DNA of 64,000 nt from Coriobacteriaceae bacterium. GTDB taxonomy: Bacteria; Actinomycetota; Coriobacteriia; Coriobacteriales; UMGS124. The stretch covers positions 1 through 64,000 of the forward strand of contig JAHZGC010000006.1 of assembly GCA_019421015.1 (NCBI GenBank). The letters run 5' to 3'. Under the pieces are notes generated by a model that had not been told where the DNA came from, ran no database searches, and saw only the letters and a list, made by a program, of their open reading frames with translations. Both the position numbers and the translations under genes were made by a program. This document shows positions 31,705 through 40,594 of the stretch, piece by piece. Positions within the stretch are counted from its first letter, which is position 1, and each line of letters starts with the position of its first letter.

Positions 31705-33180
31705 TTAACGGATCAGGCCGGCCTCAAAGCGGTAGGCAGCCTTGACGTTGTCGTCGTCGAGGAAGTCCAGGGGCAGCGGGGCATTCTCCTCCTCGGGGCG
31801 GGCCACCAGCTTGCGGGCCTCGACCGGGCAGACCCAGGCGCACTGGCCGCAGCGGAAGCACATCTCGTTCACGACCGGCAGGCCGTCCTCGCCGTCCATG
31901 GTGATGGCGTGCAGCGGGCAGCGGTCGGCGCAGGTGCCGCACTTGAGGCAGGCGTCGGTGTCGACGACCAGGTTGTAGTGGCTGATCTGGGTGAAGGGCT
32001 GGGTGGCGCCGATGGTGGCGGCGTCGCCGACGGCCATCCACTCGGCGATGATGCCGCAGGAGTCCATGTGGCACGAGCAGATGGTGCCCATGTGCTTGGA
32101 GAAGTTCTTCTCAAGGATGAAGCCGTCGTCGCGGGAGCGCTGCATGAACTCCAGCGCCTCCTCCTTGGTGATCGGGCGGGCGGTGCCGAGGCGCATCCAG
32201 TAGTCGGCCTCCTCGCCGATCATGAGGCAGGTCTCGACGCGCTGGTTGCACACGGGCGAGAAGTAGTCGCCGAACTCGCCGCTGAGGAAGTCCTCCATGG
32301 ACGGGTAGTCAACGCCCGCGACCTTGCCCTCGGCCTCCATGGCCTTGGCAACGGCGGTGTAGCGGCAGTAGCAGGGGGCCAGGGCAAAGGTGGTCTGCTC
32401 GGCCACGAGCTTCTCGATGTCGTCGTAGGGCTGCACGCCGGCCTCGTCGGCCACCACGGACTTGTCGCAGGGGATGGCGTAGAAGGTGGGGGTGCCGGTC
32501 GTGGCCATGTCGCTCTCGGGGCCCACGATCATGTTGGTGCAGTTGACGCCCAGGTTGTAGCCCAGCGGGTCGGCCAGGACCTGGTTCAGGTGGTACTCGA
32601 CAACGCCCTGGAAGAACGGCACCTGGTGGTAGCGGGTGCCCTGGTTGGTCTCCTCGCAGCACAGGTAGCCCTGGTCGGCAAAGTACTCGCAGAGCTCGAC
32701 GCACTCATCGAGGGGGCGGCCGGTGGTCTCGTGGTAGTCCAGGGCGGTAAAGGCGATGCCCATGGGGGTCTCGAGATAGGCCTGGGCGGTGTCCTCGTCG
32801 AAGGTAGCCATGATGTCGTCGAAGGTGCTGGCGACGACGTTGTCACCGGCGCCCATACCGTAGGTGTGGATCAGGGCGCGCACCTTGACGGCCCAGGCGG
32901 GGATCACGGTGCCGTCCTCGGCCGTGAAGTCGGTCTGGGCGTCGAGGTAGGCCTGGCGGCGGCGGTTGAGCTCCGAGAGGGGCATGGTGGAGGTGCCCAG
33001 GGCAAAGAGCTCGGCCGGGGTGCCCTGCCAGTCGAGGTCCGCGGGCGCGCCCTCGGCGTAGGAGCCCAGGCCGGCGGCGGGCTTGGCGGCCTCGTCGGCC
33101 ACGGCAATCGAGCTGACGGCTGCGGCGGCGCCCATGGCTGCGGCGGCCCCCATAAAGCCCCTGCGGGTGATCTCTGGCAT
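31705..33180 (-). CDS. TAT-exported [4Fe-4S] protein with CYCR / CSCH motifs (paralogue B)
   Basis: A 491-residue protein close to the one at 24692. TAT signal: TRRGFMGA and an Ala-rich helix. Central motifs are APCYCRYT, QRVETCLMIGEEADYW and CSCHMDSCGI; the C-terminal ferredoxin is CLKCGTCADRCP and CFRCGQCAWVCP. It ends DDDNVKAAYRFEAGLIR, matching paralogue A nearly word for word. It is divergent from the LuxR regulator at 33487, just as paralogue A is divergent from its regulator, and is followed by a terminator and a HypA-like gene. Role: exported electron transfer to or within an unknown reductase. Confidence 0.85.
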   Translation of the reverse strand: MPEITRRGFMGAAAAMGAAAAVSSIAVADEAAKPAAGLGSYAEGAPADLDWQGTPAELFALGTSTMPLSELNRRRQAYLDAQTDFTAEDGTVIPAWAVKVRALIHTYGMGAGDNVVASTFDDIMATFDEDTAQAYLETPMGIAFTALDYHETTGRPLDECVELCEYFADQGYLCCEETNQGTRYHQVPFFQGVVEYHLNQVLADPLGYNLGVNCTNMIVGPESDMATTGTPTFYAIPCDKSVVADEAGVQPYDDIEKLVAEQTTFALAPCYCRYTAVAKAMEAEGKVAGVDYPSMEDFLSGEFGDYFSPVCNQRVETCLMIGEEADYWMRLGTARPITKEEALEFMQRSRDDGFILEKNFSKHMGTICSCHMDSCGIIAEWMAVGDAATIGATQPFTQISHYNLVVDTDACLKCGTCADRCPLHAITMDGEDGLPVVNEMCFRCGQCAWVCPVEARKLVARPEEENAPLPLDFLDDDNVKAAYRFEAGLIR

Positions 33181-33370
33181 AGTGGTGTCTCCCTTTCTCC
33201 CTTGGTCAATGACCTTGACCTGCCTTGGCTGGCGGTACGGCTACAACCGCCGCCCGCCTCCCCGTATCATGGGCACCTGCCAGGGTCTCTGTCCTCCCCC
33301 CAACCCGTCGGGAACGCCCATGCCCCATGTGGGGGGATTGCATTCGAGGTGCGCCTGGGGTGAAAAAGAT

Positions 33371-33456
33371 AGGTTTTTGCACGTCGGCCGACGGACGGCC
33401 ACGCTTGCGGGAGTCGGTGTAAAAACCTTGGCGGAGACCCCCGCGCATCCTATAGA
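33371..33456 (+). promoter_or_regulatory. Promoter of the LuxR gene with overlapping inverted repeat
   Basis: A -35 box TTGGCG (33428-33433) and a -10 box TATAGA (33451-33456) are separated by 17 bases and lie 30 bases before the ATG. An inverted repeat, AGGTTTTTGCAC (33371-33382) with GTGTAAAAACCT (33417-33428), one mismatch, ends on the -35 box. This would suit control by the divergent regulator itself. A second dyad, GGTCA-A-TGACC, is at 33204-33214 near the [4Fe-4S] start. Confidence 0.5.
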
Positions 33457-33486
33457 ATCTCGTCGGGGATCAAGGGGAGGGACGGC

Positions 33487-34965
33487 ATGGGAGAGAAGGC
33501 CCGGGCATTGACGGCGGGGTGGCGCGGCCGCTTGTTGGCGGCCGTCCTGCTGTGCGCGGGCTACGCGCTGTACAGCTCGGCGGCGTACGGGGGCGCTTTG
33601 GACACGGCCCTCATGGCGGCGCTGGGATTCGACGAGGCAGCGATGTTGCTGGCGCACACGCTGTTGATGGCCGGCTCGGGGGTTGGTTGCATGACGGCCC
33701 GCGCCCTGGCTGCCCACGGGGTGGACCTGCTGCGCATGCCGGTGTGCGCAGCCTGTTACGGGGCCGTCGGCGCGTGCCTTGTCGTGGCGTTTCTCCTTGC
33801 GTCGGCGCCTGCGGCCGTCTGCCTGCTGTCGCTCATGATGGGGCTGGCCACAGCGGTGCCGCTGCTGCTGTGGTTCGAGGCGTTTTTGGTGGCCTACCGC
33901 TCCTGGGGGCCGTCGGCCTGCCTGGCGCTCATCGCCGTGGCCACGCTGGCCGGCCGTTTTCTTGGGGCGTTCTCGGGTGTCGTGGGGCGCAGCACGGCGC
34001 TGGCGTTGGGGGCGGCGGTGGCGTGCACGGCGATCGCCGGTACCTGCCAGGGGGTCTTTCTGCGCCGAAATCCTGCGGGGAGGGGGCGTTTGGGAGAAGG
34101 TCCCGCGGGGCTGCCCCCTGCCGGGACCTACCGGCTGAGCGTCTACATGGTCACGTTGGTGGCGTGCTTCGGTGTGACGGCCGGCCTTGCGAGCAGTGCG
34201 GCCCAGCTCGGGATGTCGGCCGTCCCCGGGTTGGGGGCCGGTTGGGGAGGCGCGGCGGCGGCCGTGGCGTGCGGTGCCGTGGCCGCCTACGCCGGGCTGG
34301 GTGCACGCGGTCGGGGGCCGCACTTTGGGCAGTTCATTCGCTTGTCGCTGGTGTTCTCGGGCGTGGCGTTTGCCTTCGCGCCGCTGCTGAGCCTCCAGGC
34401 GCTGCTGCTCCTGGTGTTGCTCTGCCAGGCCGCGGGCATTGTGGCGGGCATCGCCATGACCCTGCTCTCCATCGAGATCAGCTATGAGCGGCGCCTTCGC
34501 ATAGTTGACGTCATGTCGTTGAACTACATTGTCTACGTGGTGTTTACCTGCGTCGCCATGGAGGTTCCGGCGCTGTTTGCCGACTTTGCCGACAACACGG
34601 TGGCCTGGAGCGTGGTCTCGGCCATCGCAGTCACCGCCACGGTGGCGGTCATCCCCGTGCTGCCCTCCTCCACCAGCACGGCCGCCACCTTCACCTATAA
34701 GGAGCTGCCCGAGAACGAGAGTTACGAGGCGCGCACGGCCCGACGGCGCGGCGACGTGGCGGTCAAGTACGGACTCTCGGTCCGGGAGACCGAGGTGTTC
34801 GAGCTGCTGGTGCAGGGGCTCACGCGGGGCCAGATCGCCGAGCGCCTCTCGCTGAGCAGCTGGACGGTCAAGGAGTACGTCGCCGGCGTCTATGCTAAGG
34901 TGGGGGTCCACTCGGCCAAGGAGCTCATGATCCTGGTGGCCGGCGGCGAACAAGGACGGAGGTAG
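33487..34965 (+). CDS. Membrane-bound LuxR-family transcriptional regulator
   Basis: A 492-residue protein with about twelve hydrophobic helices and a C-terminal LuxR domain: LSVRETEVFELLVQGLTRGQ, then SSWTVKEYVAGVYAKVGVHS. The helix before the HTH holds KELPENESYEARTARR, almost identical to the regulator at 22906. GGGGAGGG sets the start. It is divergent from the [4Fe-4S] gene at 31705. The downstream PhoB-type regulator gene starts three bases after its stop, so the two are in one operon, an unusual coupling. Confidence 0.88.
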   Translation: MGEKARALTAGWRGRLLAAVLLCAGYALYSSAAYGGALDTALMAALGFDEAAMLLAHTLLMAGSGVGCMTARALAAHGVDLLRMPVCAACYGAVGACLVVAFLLASAPAAVCLLSLMMGLATAVPLLLWFEAFLVAYRSWGPSACLALIAVATLAGRFLGAFSGVVGRSTALALGAAVACTAIAGTCQGVFLRRNPAGRGRLGEGPAGLPPAGTYRLSVYMVTLVACFGVTAGLASSAAQLGMSAVPGLGAGWGGAAAAVACGAVAAYAGLGARGRGPHFGQFIRLSLVFSGVAFAFAPLLSLQALLLLVLLCQAAGIVAGIAMTLLSIEISYERRLRIVDVMSLNYIVYVVFTCVAMEVPALFADFADNTVAWSVVSAIAVTATVAVIPVLPSSTSTAATFTYKELPENESYEARTARRRGDVAVKYGLSVRETEVFELLVQGLTRGQIAERLSLSSWTVKEYVAGVYAKVGVHSAKELMILVAGGEQGRR

Positions 34966-34968
34966 GGC

Positions 34969-35721
34969 GTGGTGGCGAGCGGTGCCGTGGGCGCGCACAT
35001 CTTGGTGGTTGAGGACGACCCGGCCCTCTCCGACGTGGTCTGCACCTATTTGGGCGACTGCGGCTTTGCCTGCACGTCGGCGTTCTCCGGTACCGAAGCG
35101 CGCCTGCTGCTGGGCGACGGGTGCGGGCCGGTCCCCTTTGACCTGGTGCTGTGCGACCTCATGCTTCCCGGTCTGCCTGGCGAGGAGGTGGTGGCCCTTG
35201 TGCGGGCGCGAGGATCTGTGCCCGTCATTGTGACCTCGGCCCGCGCCCAGGTGGCCGACCGCGTGGGCCTGCTGCGGATCGGGGCCGACGACTACCTGGT
35301 CAAGCCCTTTGACCTCGAGGAGCTGCTCGCCCGTGTCGAGGCCTGCCTGCGCCGGGCGGCTGCGACGCCCGCGGGTGTCTCCAGCGCGCCTGGCCCGGTG
35401 GGGGAGAGGCCCTTGGTGCCCGGCAGGCTGTCCTTTGGGCTGTGGGAGGCCGATGAGGAGTCGCGCGCCTTTACGGTGGGCGGCGAGCCGGTGAGGCTGA
35501 CCCGCACGGAGTTCGACATCCTGTGCGCGCTCATGCGCCAGCCGCGCAAGGTCTTTAGCAAGCGCGAGCTGTTCGAGTGTGTGTGGCACGAGGACGCCCT
35601 GACCGACGATAAGACCATCGCCACCCATGTGGGCAACATCCGCGCCAAACTCAAGGCCACCGGCACCCAAGATTACCTGCAGACGGTCTGGGGCATCGGG
35701 TTCAAGTTGGCCGAAGGGTAG
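34969..35721 (+). CDS. OmpR/PhoB-family response regulator
   Basis: A 250-residue response regulator. The receiver domain shows the acidic pair VVEDDPAL, the phospho-acceptor Asp in LVLCDLMLPGLPG, the Ser/Thr switch in VIVTSA, and the Lys in DDYLVKPFD. The C-terminal winged helix reads LTRTEFDILCALMRQPRKVF then TDDKTIATHVGNIRAKL. It starts with GTG 34969, preceded by GGAGG, three bases after the LuxR gene. No histidine kinase gene is present anywhere in the window, so its phosphodonor is elsewhere or absent. Co-transcription suggests it takes part in the same response as the LuxR protein. Confidence 0.92.
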   Translation: MVASGAVGAHILVVEDDPALSDVVCTYLGDCGFACTSAFSGTEARLLLGDGCGPVPFDLVLCDLMLPGLPGEEVVALVRARGSVPVIVTSARAQVADRVGLLRIGADDYLVKPFDLEELLARVEACLRRAAATPAGVSSAPGPVGERPLVPGRLSFGLWEADEESRAFTVGGEPVRLTRTEFDILCALMRQPRKVFSKRELFECVWHEDALTDDKTIATHVGNIRAKLKATGTQDYLQTVWGIGFKLAEG

Positions 35722-35946
35722 GGGGTACGATGGGGCGGGTGGGGCGGCGTTAAAACTCTGCTTTATTTGGCAGATAAGAGGGCACAACGTAGGATTGCCA
35801 GAAAAAGCTGGTTATATACCGTGCCCATTCGTAGAAACCGTGCCCTACTCGGGGTGTTTTGCAGGCCGGCCCTTCTTGCCTGTGGTTTAATGACCTGCAC
35901 CATATCTGTACGACATCGGTAGGGGCAGGAAGGCAGCGGGTCATCC

Positions 35947-37335
35947 ATGGAGAACATCGTTATCCTCGGCGGCGGTCTGGGCGGGTTCTATGTGGCCAAG
36001 GGGCTTGAGAAGCAGCTCAAGCGCGGCGAGGCCCAGGTGACCCTGGTCGACGCCCGCTGCGCCTGCACCTACCAGCCCTTCTTGGCCGAGGTGGTCTCGG
36101 GCTGCATCGAGCCGCGCCACGTGCTCACGCCGCTGCGCCGCCACCTGCCACGCACCGACGTCGTGCAGGCCCGCGTCGAGGCGATCGACTCGGCGGCCAG
36201 GCAGGTCACGGTGAGCGCTGCGGGACAGACCTGGCAGATCCCCTACGACCAGCTCGTGGTGGCCCTGGGCGCGGTGACCAAGACCTTCCCGACCCCCGGC
36301 ATCGCCGATAACGCCATCGGCCTCAAGGCGGTGGAGGAGGCGGCCGCGATCCGCAACCGGCTTATCTACAACTTTGACACCGCCGCGAGCCTGCCCAAGG
36401 GCAGCCCGGCTCGCAAGCGTCTGCTCACCGTGGTCGTGGTGGGCGGCGGCTTCTCGGGCGTGGAGTGCTTTGCCGAGATCTGCGACCTGGTGCGCATCAT
36501 GCTCAAGCGCCGCCGCACCATCGACCCGGCCGAGGTGAGCCTCAACCTGGTGGAGGCCACCGACCGCATCCTGCCCGAGCTGCCCCCCGAGCATAGCGGC
36601 TGGGTCATCAAGCAGCTCGAGAAGCGCCGGGGCCGCGTGCTGCTCAAGACCTTTGTGACCGACGCCACCGACGGCGTGGTGACCACCTCTGCGGGCGAGA
36701 AGCTCGACGCCGGGGTGCTCGTGTGGACCGCGGGCGTCACGGCCTGCCCTGCCATGGCCAACGGCGATTTGCCCCTTGAGCCCCGCGGCCGGCTCATCTG
36801 CGGCGACGACCTGCGCGTGCGCACGGCCATGGGCGACGAGGGCCAGGTCGTGCCGTGCGTCTGGGGCCTGGGCGACGCCTCGTGCGTGCCCGACAAGACC
36901 GGCGCCGGCTTGCCCGACGGCTCCTGCGCCCCTACGGCCCAGCATGCCGTACGCCAGGCCAAGGTGCTTGTGCAGAACCTGGTGGCCACGCTGCGCGCCC
37001 CCGGCGGCGAGGCCCCCGAGCTCAAGGGCTACTACCACGAGAACGCCGGCATGGTGGCGGGCCTGGGCACCGCCAAGGGCATCTTTGCCAGCGGCAAGAA
37101 GAAGCTCATCATCAAGGGGTGGCCGGCCTGGTTCATGCACCGCGGCTACCATGGCCTGGCGCTGCCGTCGTGGGAGCGCAAGCTGCGCGTCTTCGGTGAC
37201 TGGACGGCGACCTTTGTGATCAAGCGCGACGCCACCGACACCATGGGGACCTTCGGGACCGTGAACCCCCGCGACTTCTTTGAGGAGTTCGCCCTGCGCC
37301 CCAAGCCCTCCGAGTCCGAGTCCCAGGTGCGGTAG
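35947..37335 (+). CDS. ndh: Type II NADH dehydrogenase (NDH-2)
   Basis: A 462-residue peripheral membrane flavoprotein that oxidises NADH and reduces the quinone pool without proton pumping. The FAD motif VILGGGLGGFYVAKGLE is at residues 4-20, the NADH motif VVVVGGGFSGVECFAEI near residue 161, and VWGLGDAS near residue 310 closes the FAD site. The C-terminal region (FMHRGYHGLALPSWERKLRV) is the membrane-binding part. Length fits the family. It is followed nine bases on by a PAP2 phosphatase gene, a probable operon. It could feed electrons to the many exported reductases of this region, which is an inference. Confidence 0.9.
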   Translation: MENIVILGGGLGGFYVAKGLEKQLKRGEAQVTLVDARCACTYQPFLAEVVSGCIEPRHVLTPLRRHLPRTDVVQARVEAIDSAARQVTVSAAGQTWQIPYDQLVVALGAVTKTFPTPGIADNAIGLKAVEEAAAIRNRLIYNFDTAASLPKGSPARKRLLTVVVVGGGFSGVECFAEICDLVRIMLKRRRTIDPAEVSLNLVEATDRILPELPPEHSGWVIKQLEKRRGRVLLKTFVTDATDGVVTTSAGEKLDAGVLVWTAGVTACPAMANGDLPLEPRGRLICGDDLRVRTAMGDEGQVVPCVWGLGDASCVPDKTGAGLPDGSCAPTAQHAVRQAKVLVQNLVATLRAPGGEAPELKGYYHENAGMVAGLGTAKGIFASGKKKLIIKGWPAWFMHRGYHGLALPSWERKLRVFGDWTATFVIKRDATDTMGTFGTVNPRDFFEEFALRPKPSESESQVR

Positions 37336-37343
37336 GGGGCGGG

Positions 37344-37871
37344 GTGAACGGTACCGAAATCGCAGTGCTCGACGCCATCCAGGGCCTACGGTGCGGGTTT
37401 CTCGACGCGGTGGTGCCCTGGGTCACGTCCTTGGGCGACAAGGGGCTGATCTGGATCGCGCTCACCGCAGTGCTGCTGGTTATTCTGCGTACGCGCCGCA
37501 TCGGGGTGGCCGTGGCCGTGTCGCTCATACTGGAGCTGCTGCTCTGTAACGTGCTGCTCAAGCCGCTCATCGCCCGGCCGCGTCCCTTCGATGTGGCGGG
37601 GTTCGACGGGTTGCTCGTGGCACCCCCGGGGGACTTCTCGTTTCCGTCGGGACATACCGGGGCGTCGTTTGCCTGTGCGGCGGCGCTGTTCTTCTCGGGC
37701 AGCCGGCTGTGGGTGCCCACGCTTGCGCTGGCGGTGGTCATGGGCTTCACGCGGCTGTACCTCTACGTGCACTACCCCACCGACGTGCTGGCCGGGGCGC
37801 TGCTGGGCGTCGCCACCGGTTGGGTGGGGGCCGCCGCGGCGCGCCGGCTGGCCCGGCGGGGCGGGGAATGA
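37344..37871 (+). CDS. PAP2-family membrane phosphatase
   Basis: A 175-residue membrane protein with about five helices and the three PAP2 phosphatase motifs: KPLIARPRP, PSGHTGASF and RLYLYVHYPTDVLAG. Such enzymes dephosphorylate lipid phosphates, for example undecaprenyl pyrophosphate or phosphatidic acid, on the outer face. It starts with GTG 37344, close behind ndh, and its transcript ends at the hairpin at 37927. The exact substrate cannot be told. Confidence 0.9.
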   Translation: MNGTEIAVLDAIQGLRCGFLDAVVPWVTSLGDKGLIWIALTAVLLVILRTRRIGVAVAVSLILELLLCNVLLKPLIARPRPFDVAGFDGLLVAPPGDFSFPSGHTGASFACAAALFFSGSRLWVPTLALAVVMGFTRLYLYVHYPTDVLAGALLGVATGWVGAAAARRLARRGGE

Positions 37872-37926
37872 GGGAGACGACCATAGGTGGCCTGCCGGTG
37901 GGAGGCATGCCTGCATGGTGACGCGC

Positions 37927-37970
37927 GAGGTCCCCGCACGCTCGTTGTCTGCCGCGTACGGGGACCTCTT
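37927..37970. terminator. Bidirectional terminator between PAP2 and catalase genes
   Basis: GAGGTCCCCG (37927-37936) pairs with CGGGGACCTC (37959-37968), 10 bp, between two convergent genes. The loop is long (22 bases), and T tracts are short. Confidence 0.65.
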
Positions 37971-37999
37971 CAGTCGGTCGCGCTCTCTGGGCCTGCCGG

Positions 38000-39553
38000 C
38001 TATGCCTTCTGCGCCCCGTTGGGCTTGCGCGGCGGCACGATCTCGCCGGTGGCCGCCATACGCTCCACGTACCCGAGCGCTGCAAGCCGCTTGACCTCCT
38101 CAACGTCGAGGCCGAGCGCCTCGGTCAGCCGCATGCCGTACTCGGGGTCCGCCTTGTAGCAGTGCGCGCAGTGGCGCAGCTTGACGTTGTCGGTCACGGG
38201 ACCGATGTCGTTCGCGGTGTTTTTGATGAGCAGGGCCTTCTTGTCCTCCTCGAGCAGCCGCCATAGGTCGCCCGGCTGGTGGAACACGTCATCGGCGGGG
38301 TCCTCGCGCGGGTCCCAGGCGTCCATGGGGCCCATGATGTCGAGCGGGGGCTCGGCTGCGTCCGCCTGCTGGTTCCAGGCGCCGTGGGAGTTGGGGGCGT
38401 AGTTGGTGGCGGAGCCGAAGTTGCCGTCGGTGCGCATCCGGCCGTCGCGGTGGAACTCCGCATAGGGGCAGTGGGGCGCGTTCACGGGAATGTGGTTGTA
38501 GTTCACGCCGAGGCGGTAGCGTTGAGCGTCGCCGTAGGCAAAGAGGCGCCCCTGGAGCAGCTTGTCGGGGGAGAGGCCGATGCCCGGCACCAGGTGCGTC
38601 GGTGCAAAGGCCACCTGCTCGGTCTCGGCAAAGAAGTTCTCGGGGTTGCGGTTGAGCTCCAGGACGCCGACCTCGATAAGCGGGCATTCGCCGTGAGGCC
38701 AGACCTTGGTGATGTCGAAGGGGTTCTCCGCACGGTTGCGGGCGTGTTCCTCGTCCATGAGCTGCACGCAGAACTTCCAGCGGGGGTAGTCGCCGCGCTC
38801 GATGGCCTCGAACAGGTCGCGCACGCTGCTGTCGGGGTCCTTGGCGTTGAGCTCGGCGGCCTCCTCGTCGGTGAGGCACTCGATGCCCTGCTCGCAGACC
38901 AGGTGGAACTTGACCCACGTGCGGCGGTTCTCCTCGTCGTAGAAGGAGTAGGTGTGGCTGCCAAAGCCGTGCATATGGCGGTAGTCGCGGGGGATGCCGC
39001 GGTCGCTCATGGTGATCGTCATCTGATGGAGCGCCTCGGGCAGGCTGGTCCAGAAGTCCCACTTGGCCTGCGGGCTGCGCAGGTTGGTCTGCGGGTCGCG
39101 CTTCACCACGTGGTTCAGGTCCACGAAGTGCTTGGGGTCGCGCAGGAAGAAGACCGGCGTGTTGTTGCCCACAAGGTCCCAGTTGCCGTCGGGGGTATAG
39201 AACTTGATGGCGAAGCCGCGGATGTCGCGGTCGGCGTCGGCATAGCCGCGCTCGCCGGCCACCAGCGAGAATCGTACGAATACCTCGGTCGAGGCCCCGG
39301 GTTGGAACACCTTGGCACGGGTGTACTTGGAGATGTCGCCGGTCACGGTAAAGGTGCCGTAGGCGCCCGAACCCTTGGCGTGCATCCGTCGCTCGGGGAT
39401 GACCTCGCGGTCGAAGTGGGCGAGCTTCTCGAACATCCAGTTGTCTTGCATGCAGACCGGGCCGCGGGGGCCGGCGGTCAGGGTGACGTTGTTGTCGGCC
39501 ACGGGGTTGCCGACCTCGTTGGTGAGCTTGGTGATGTCCGCTGGGGTTGCCAT
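38000..39553 (-). CDS. katA: Haem catalase
   Basis: A 517-residue monofunctional haem catalase that splits hydrogen peroxide. The distal His lies in VIPERRMHAKGSGAYG (near residue 58), with the FVRFSLVAGERG and FFLRDPKHFVD blocks after it. The proximal Tyr is in RLFAYGDAQRYRLG. Length is that of small-subunit catalases, and no signal peptide is present. ATG 39553 has AAAAGGAG upstream. Tandem repeats about 90-140 bases upstream may be its control site. With NDH-2 nearby it points to tolerance of some oxygen. Confidence 0.97.
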   Translation of the reverse strand: MATPADITKLTNEVGNPVADNNVTLTAGPRGPVCMQDNWMFEKLAHFDREVIPERRMHAKGSGAYGTFTVTGDISKYTRAKVFQPGASTEVFVRFSLVAGERGYADADRDIRGFAIKFYTPDGNWDLVGNNTPVFFLRDPKHFVDLNHVVKRDPQTNLRSPQAKWDFWTSLPEALHQMTITMSDRGIPRDYRHMHGFGSHTYSFYDEENRRTWVKFHLVCEQGIECLTDEEAAELNAKDPDSSVRDLFEAIERGDYPRWKFCVQLMDEEHARNRAENPFDITKVWPHGECPLIEVGVLELNRNPENFFAETEQVAFAPTHLVPGIGLSPDKLLQGRLFAYGDAQRYRLGVNYNHIPVNAPHCPYAEFHRDGRMRTDGNFGSATNYAPNSHGAWNQQADAAEPPLDIMGPMDAWDPREDPADDVFHQPGDLWRLLEEDKKALLIKNTANDIGPVTDNVKLRHCAHCYKADPEYGMRLTEALGLDVEEVKRLAALGYVERMAATGEIVPPRKPNGAQKA

Positions 39554-39638
39554 GGAGTGCTCCTTTTCCTTCCGGTTACCGGTGGGAGGTGGTCGCGCCG
39601 GCTATATGGCCCGCGCGCAGTTGGAGCAATGGTTCCCC

Positions 39639-39693
39639 GGGGACTCGATATTGTTTCGACCGTTTGGGGGACTCGATTAATATTCCTACCGTG
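39639..39693. promoter_or_regulatory. Tandem ~26-base repeats upstream of the catalase gene
   Basis: GGGGACTCGAT occurs at 39639-39649 and again at 39667-39677, each followed by an AT-rich stretch and a TACCG/GACCG end. Read toward the catalase gene the units are CGGT..GAA..AATA..CGAGTCCCC. They lie between the catalase start and the end of the SpeE-like gene and could be a peroxide- or iron-responsive operator; this is a guess from position. Confidence 0.4.
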
Positions 39694-40594
39694 TGAGTTC
39701 CTTCACGGGATTGTGGGCGTCGGTGAGTACGGGGTCGGCGGCGGTCGTTTCAAAGGGCACGGCGTCGGTAAAGGCGTAGGCGCCGTCGGTGGCTATGACC
39801 ATGGCGTTGTCCTTCTCGGCCAGCGACTCGTCGCCGCAGGGAATCACGTAGACGTTGGCGAATACCTGGCGCAGCGTGGCCACGATGGCGCGCAGGAAGC
39901 GGGCGTCGTTGCCTTCGAGCGAGGCCACCACGTTGGAGAGGTAGAGCCCGCCGGGGTTCAGGCACGCCTTGACGCTGCGGGCCGTCTCGACCGTGGTCAT
40001 GGAGGAGGCGGGCTCCTTGCCGCGGAACGAGTCGTTGAGTACGGCGTCGTAGCGTGCGCCCTTGGGGTCGGCGGCCAGGCGGTCGAGCACGGCGCGCCCG
40101 TCCCCCTCGATGAGCTCGAGACGGCCGGTCTGCTCGGTTTCGTACTCCTCGATAAGCCGGTCAAGGAAGAAGTAGCGCTGGGCAAGGGAGGTGATCTTGG
40201 GGTCGATTTCGACCACGCCGACGCTCAGTTCGGGATGGTGCGCCACCAGGTGCTTGGGATAGGCGTAACCGCCGCCTCCGATCATGAGGACCGAACGCAG
40301 GTCGATGCCCGCCTCAAACATGTGGTCGTAGAGGCGGTAGTACTCAAACACGAGGTCGGCGTAGCGGTCGTCGAGATAGGTGGCCGACTGGTACATGCCG
40401 CCCACGTTGAGCACGCGAACGGGGTCGCCGCTGTCGTCCTCGACCGTGAAGATGAGCGCCGTGCCGAACTTGGTGCGCGGGACCACGTAGATGCCCATCT
40501 CGCGCATGCGGTTCCTCAGCAGCACAAACAGCCCTGCGAGCAGGGCAAGCACGACAACGGCGATGATGAGGGCGATGAGCGTGGGGGTGGGCAT
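39686..40594 (-). CDS. Spermidine synthase-like protein with N-terminal membrane helix
   Basis: A 302-residue protein. One membrane helix (residues 5-27) precedes a Rossmann domain of the spermidine synthase type: VLMIGGGGYAYPKHLVAHHP, VGVVEIDPKI (nucleotide-binding acidic loop) and YDAVLNDSFRG. True spermidine synthases have an Asp in a DSSDP-type motif; here the sequence is NDSF, so polyamine synthesis is doubtful and another methyl- or aminopropyl-transfer role is possible. ATG 40594 has AAGGAGA upstream. It follows a TetR gene in the same direction by about 50 bases and may share its transcript. Confidence 0.75.
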   Translation of the reverse strand: MPTPTLIALIIAVVVLALLAGLFVLLRNRMREMGIYVVPRTKFGTALIFTVEDDSGDPVRVLNVGGMYQSATYLDDRYADLVFEYYRLYDHMFEAGIDLRSVLMIGGGGYAYPKHLVAHHPELSVGVVEIDPKITSLAQRYFFLDRLIEEYETEQTGRLELIEGDGRAVLDRLAADPKGARYDAVLNDSFRGKEPASSMTTVETARSVKACLNPGGLYLSNVVASLEGNDARFLRAIVATLRQVFANVYVIPCGDESLAEKDNAMVIATDGAYAFTDAVPFETTAADPVLTDAHNPVKELTR

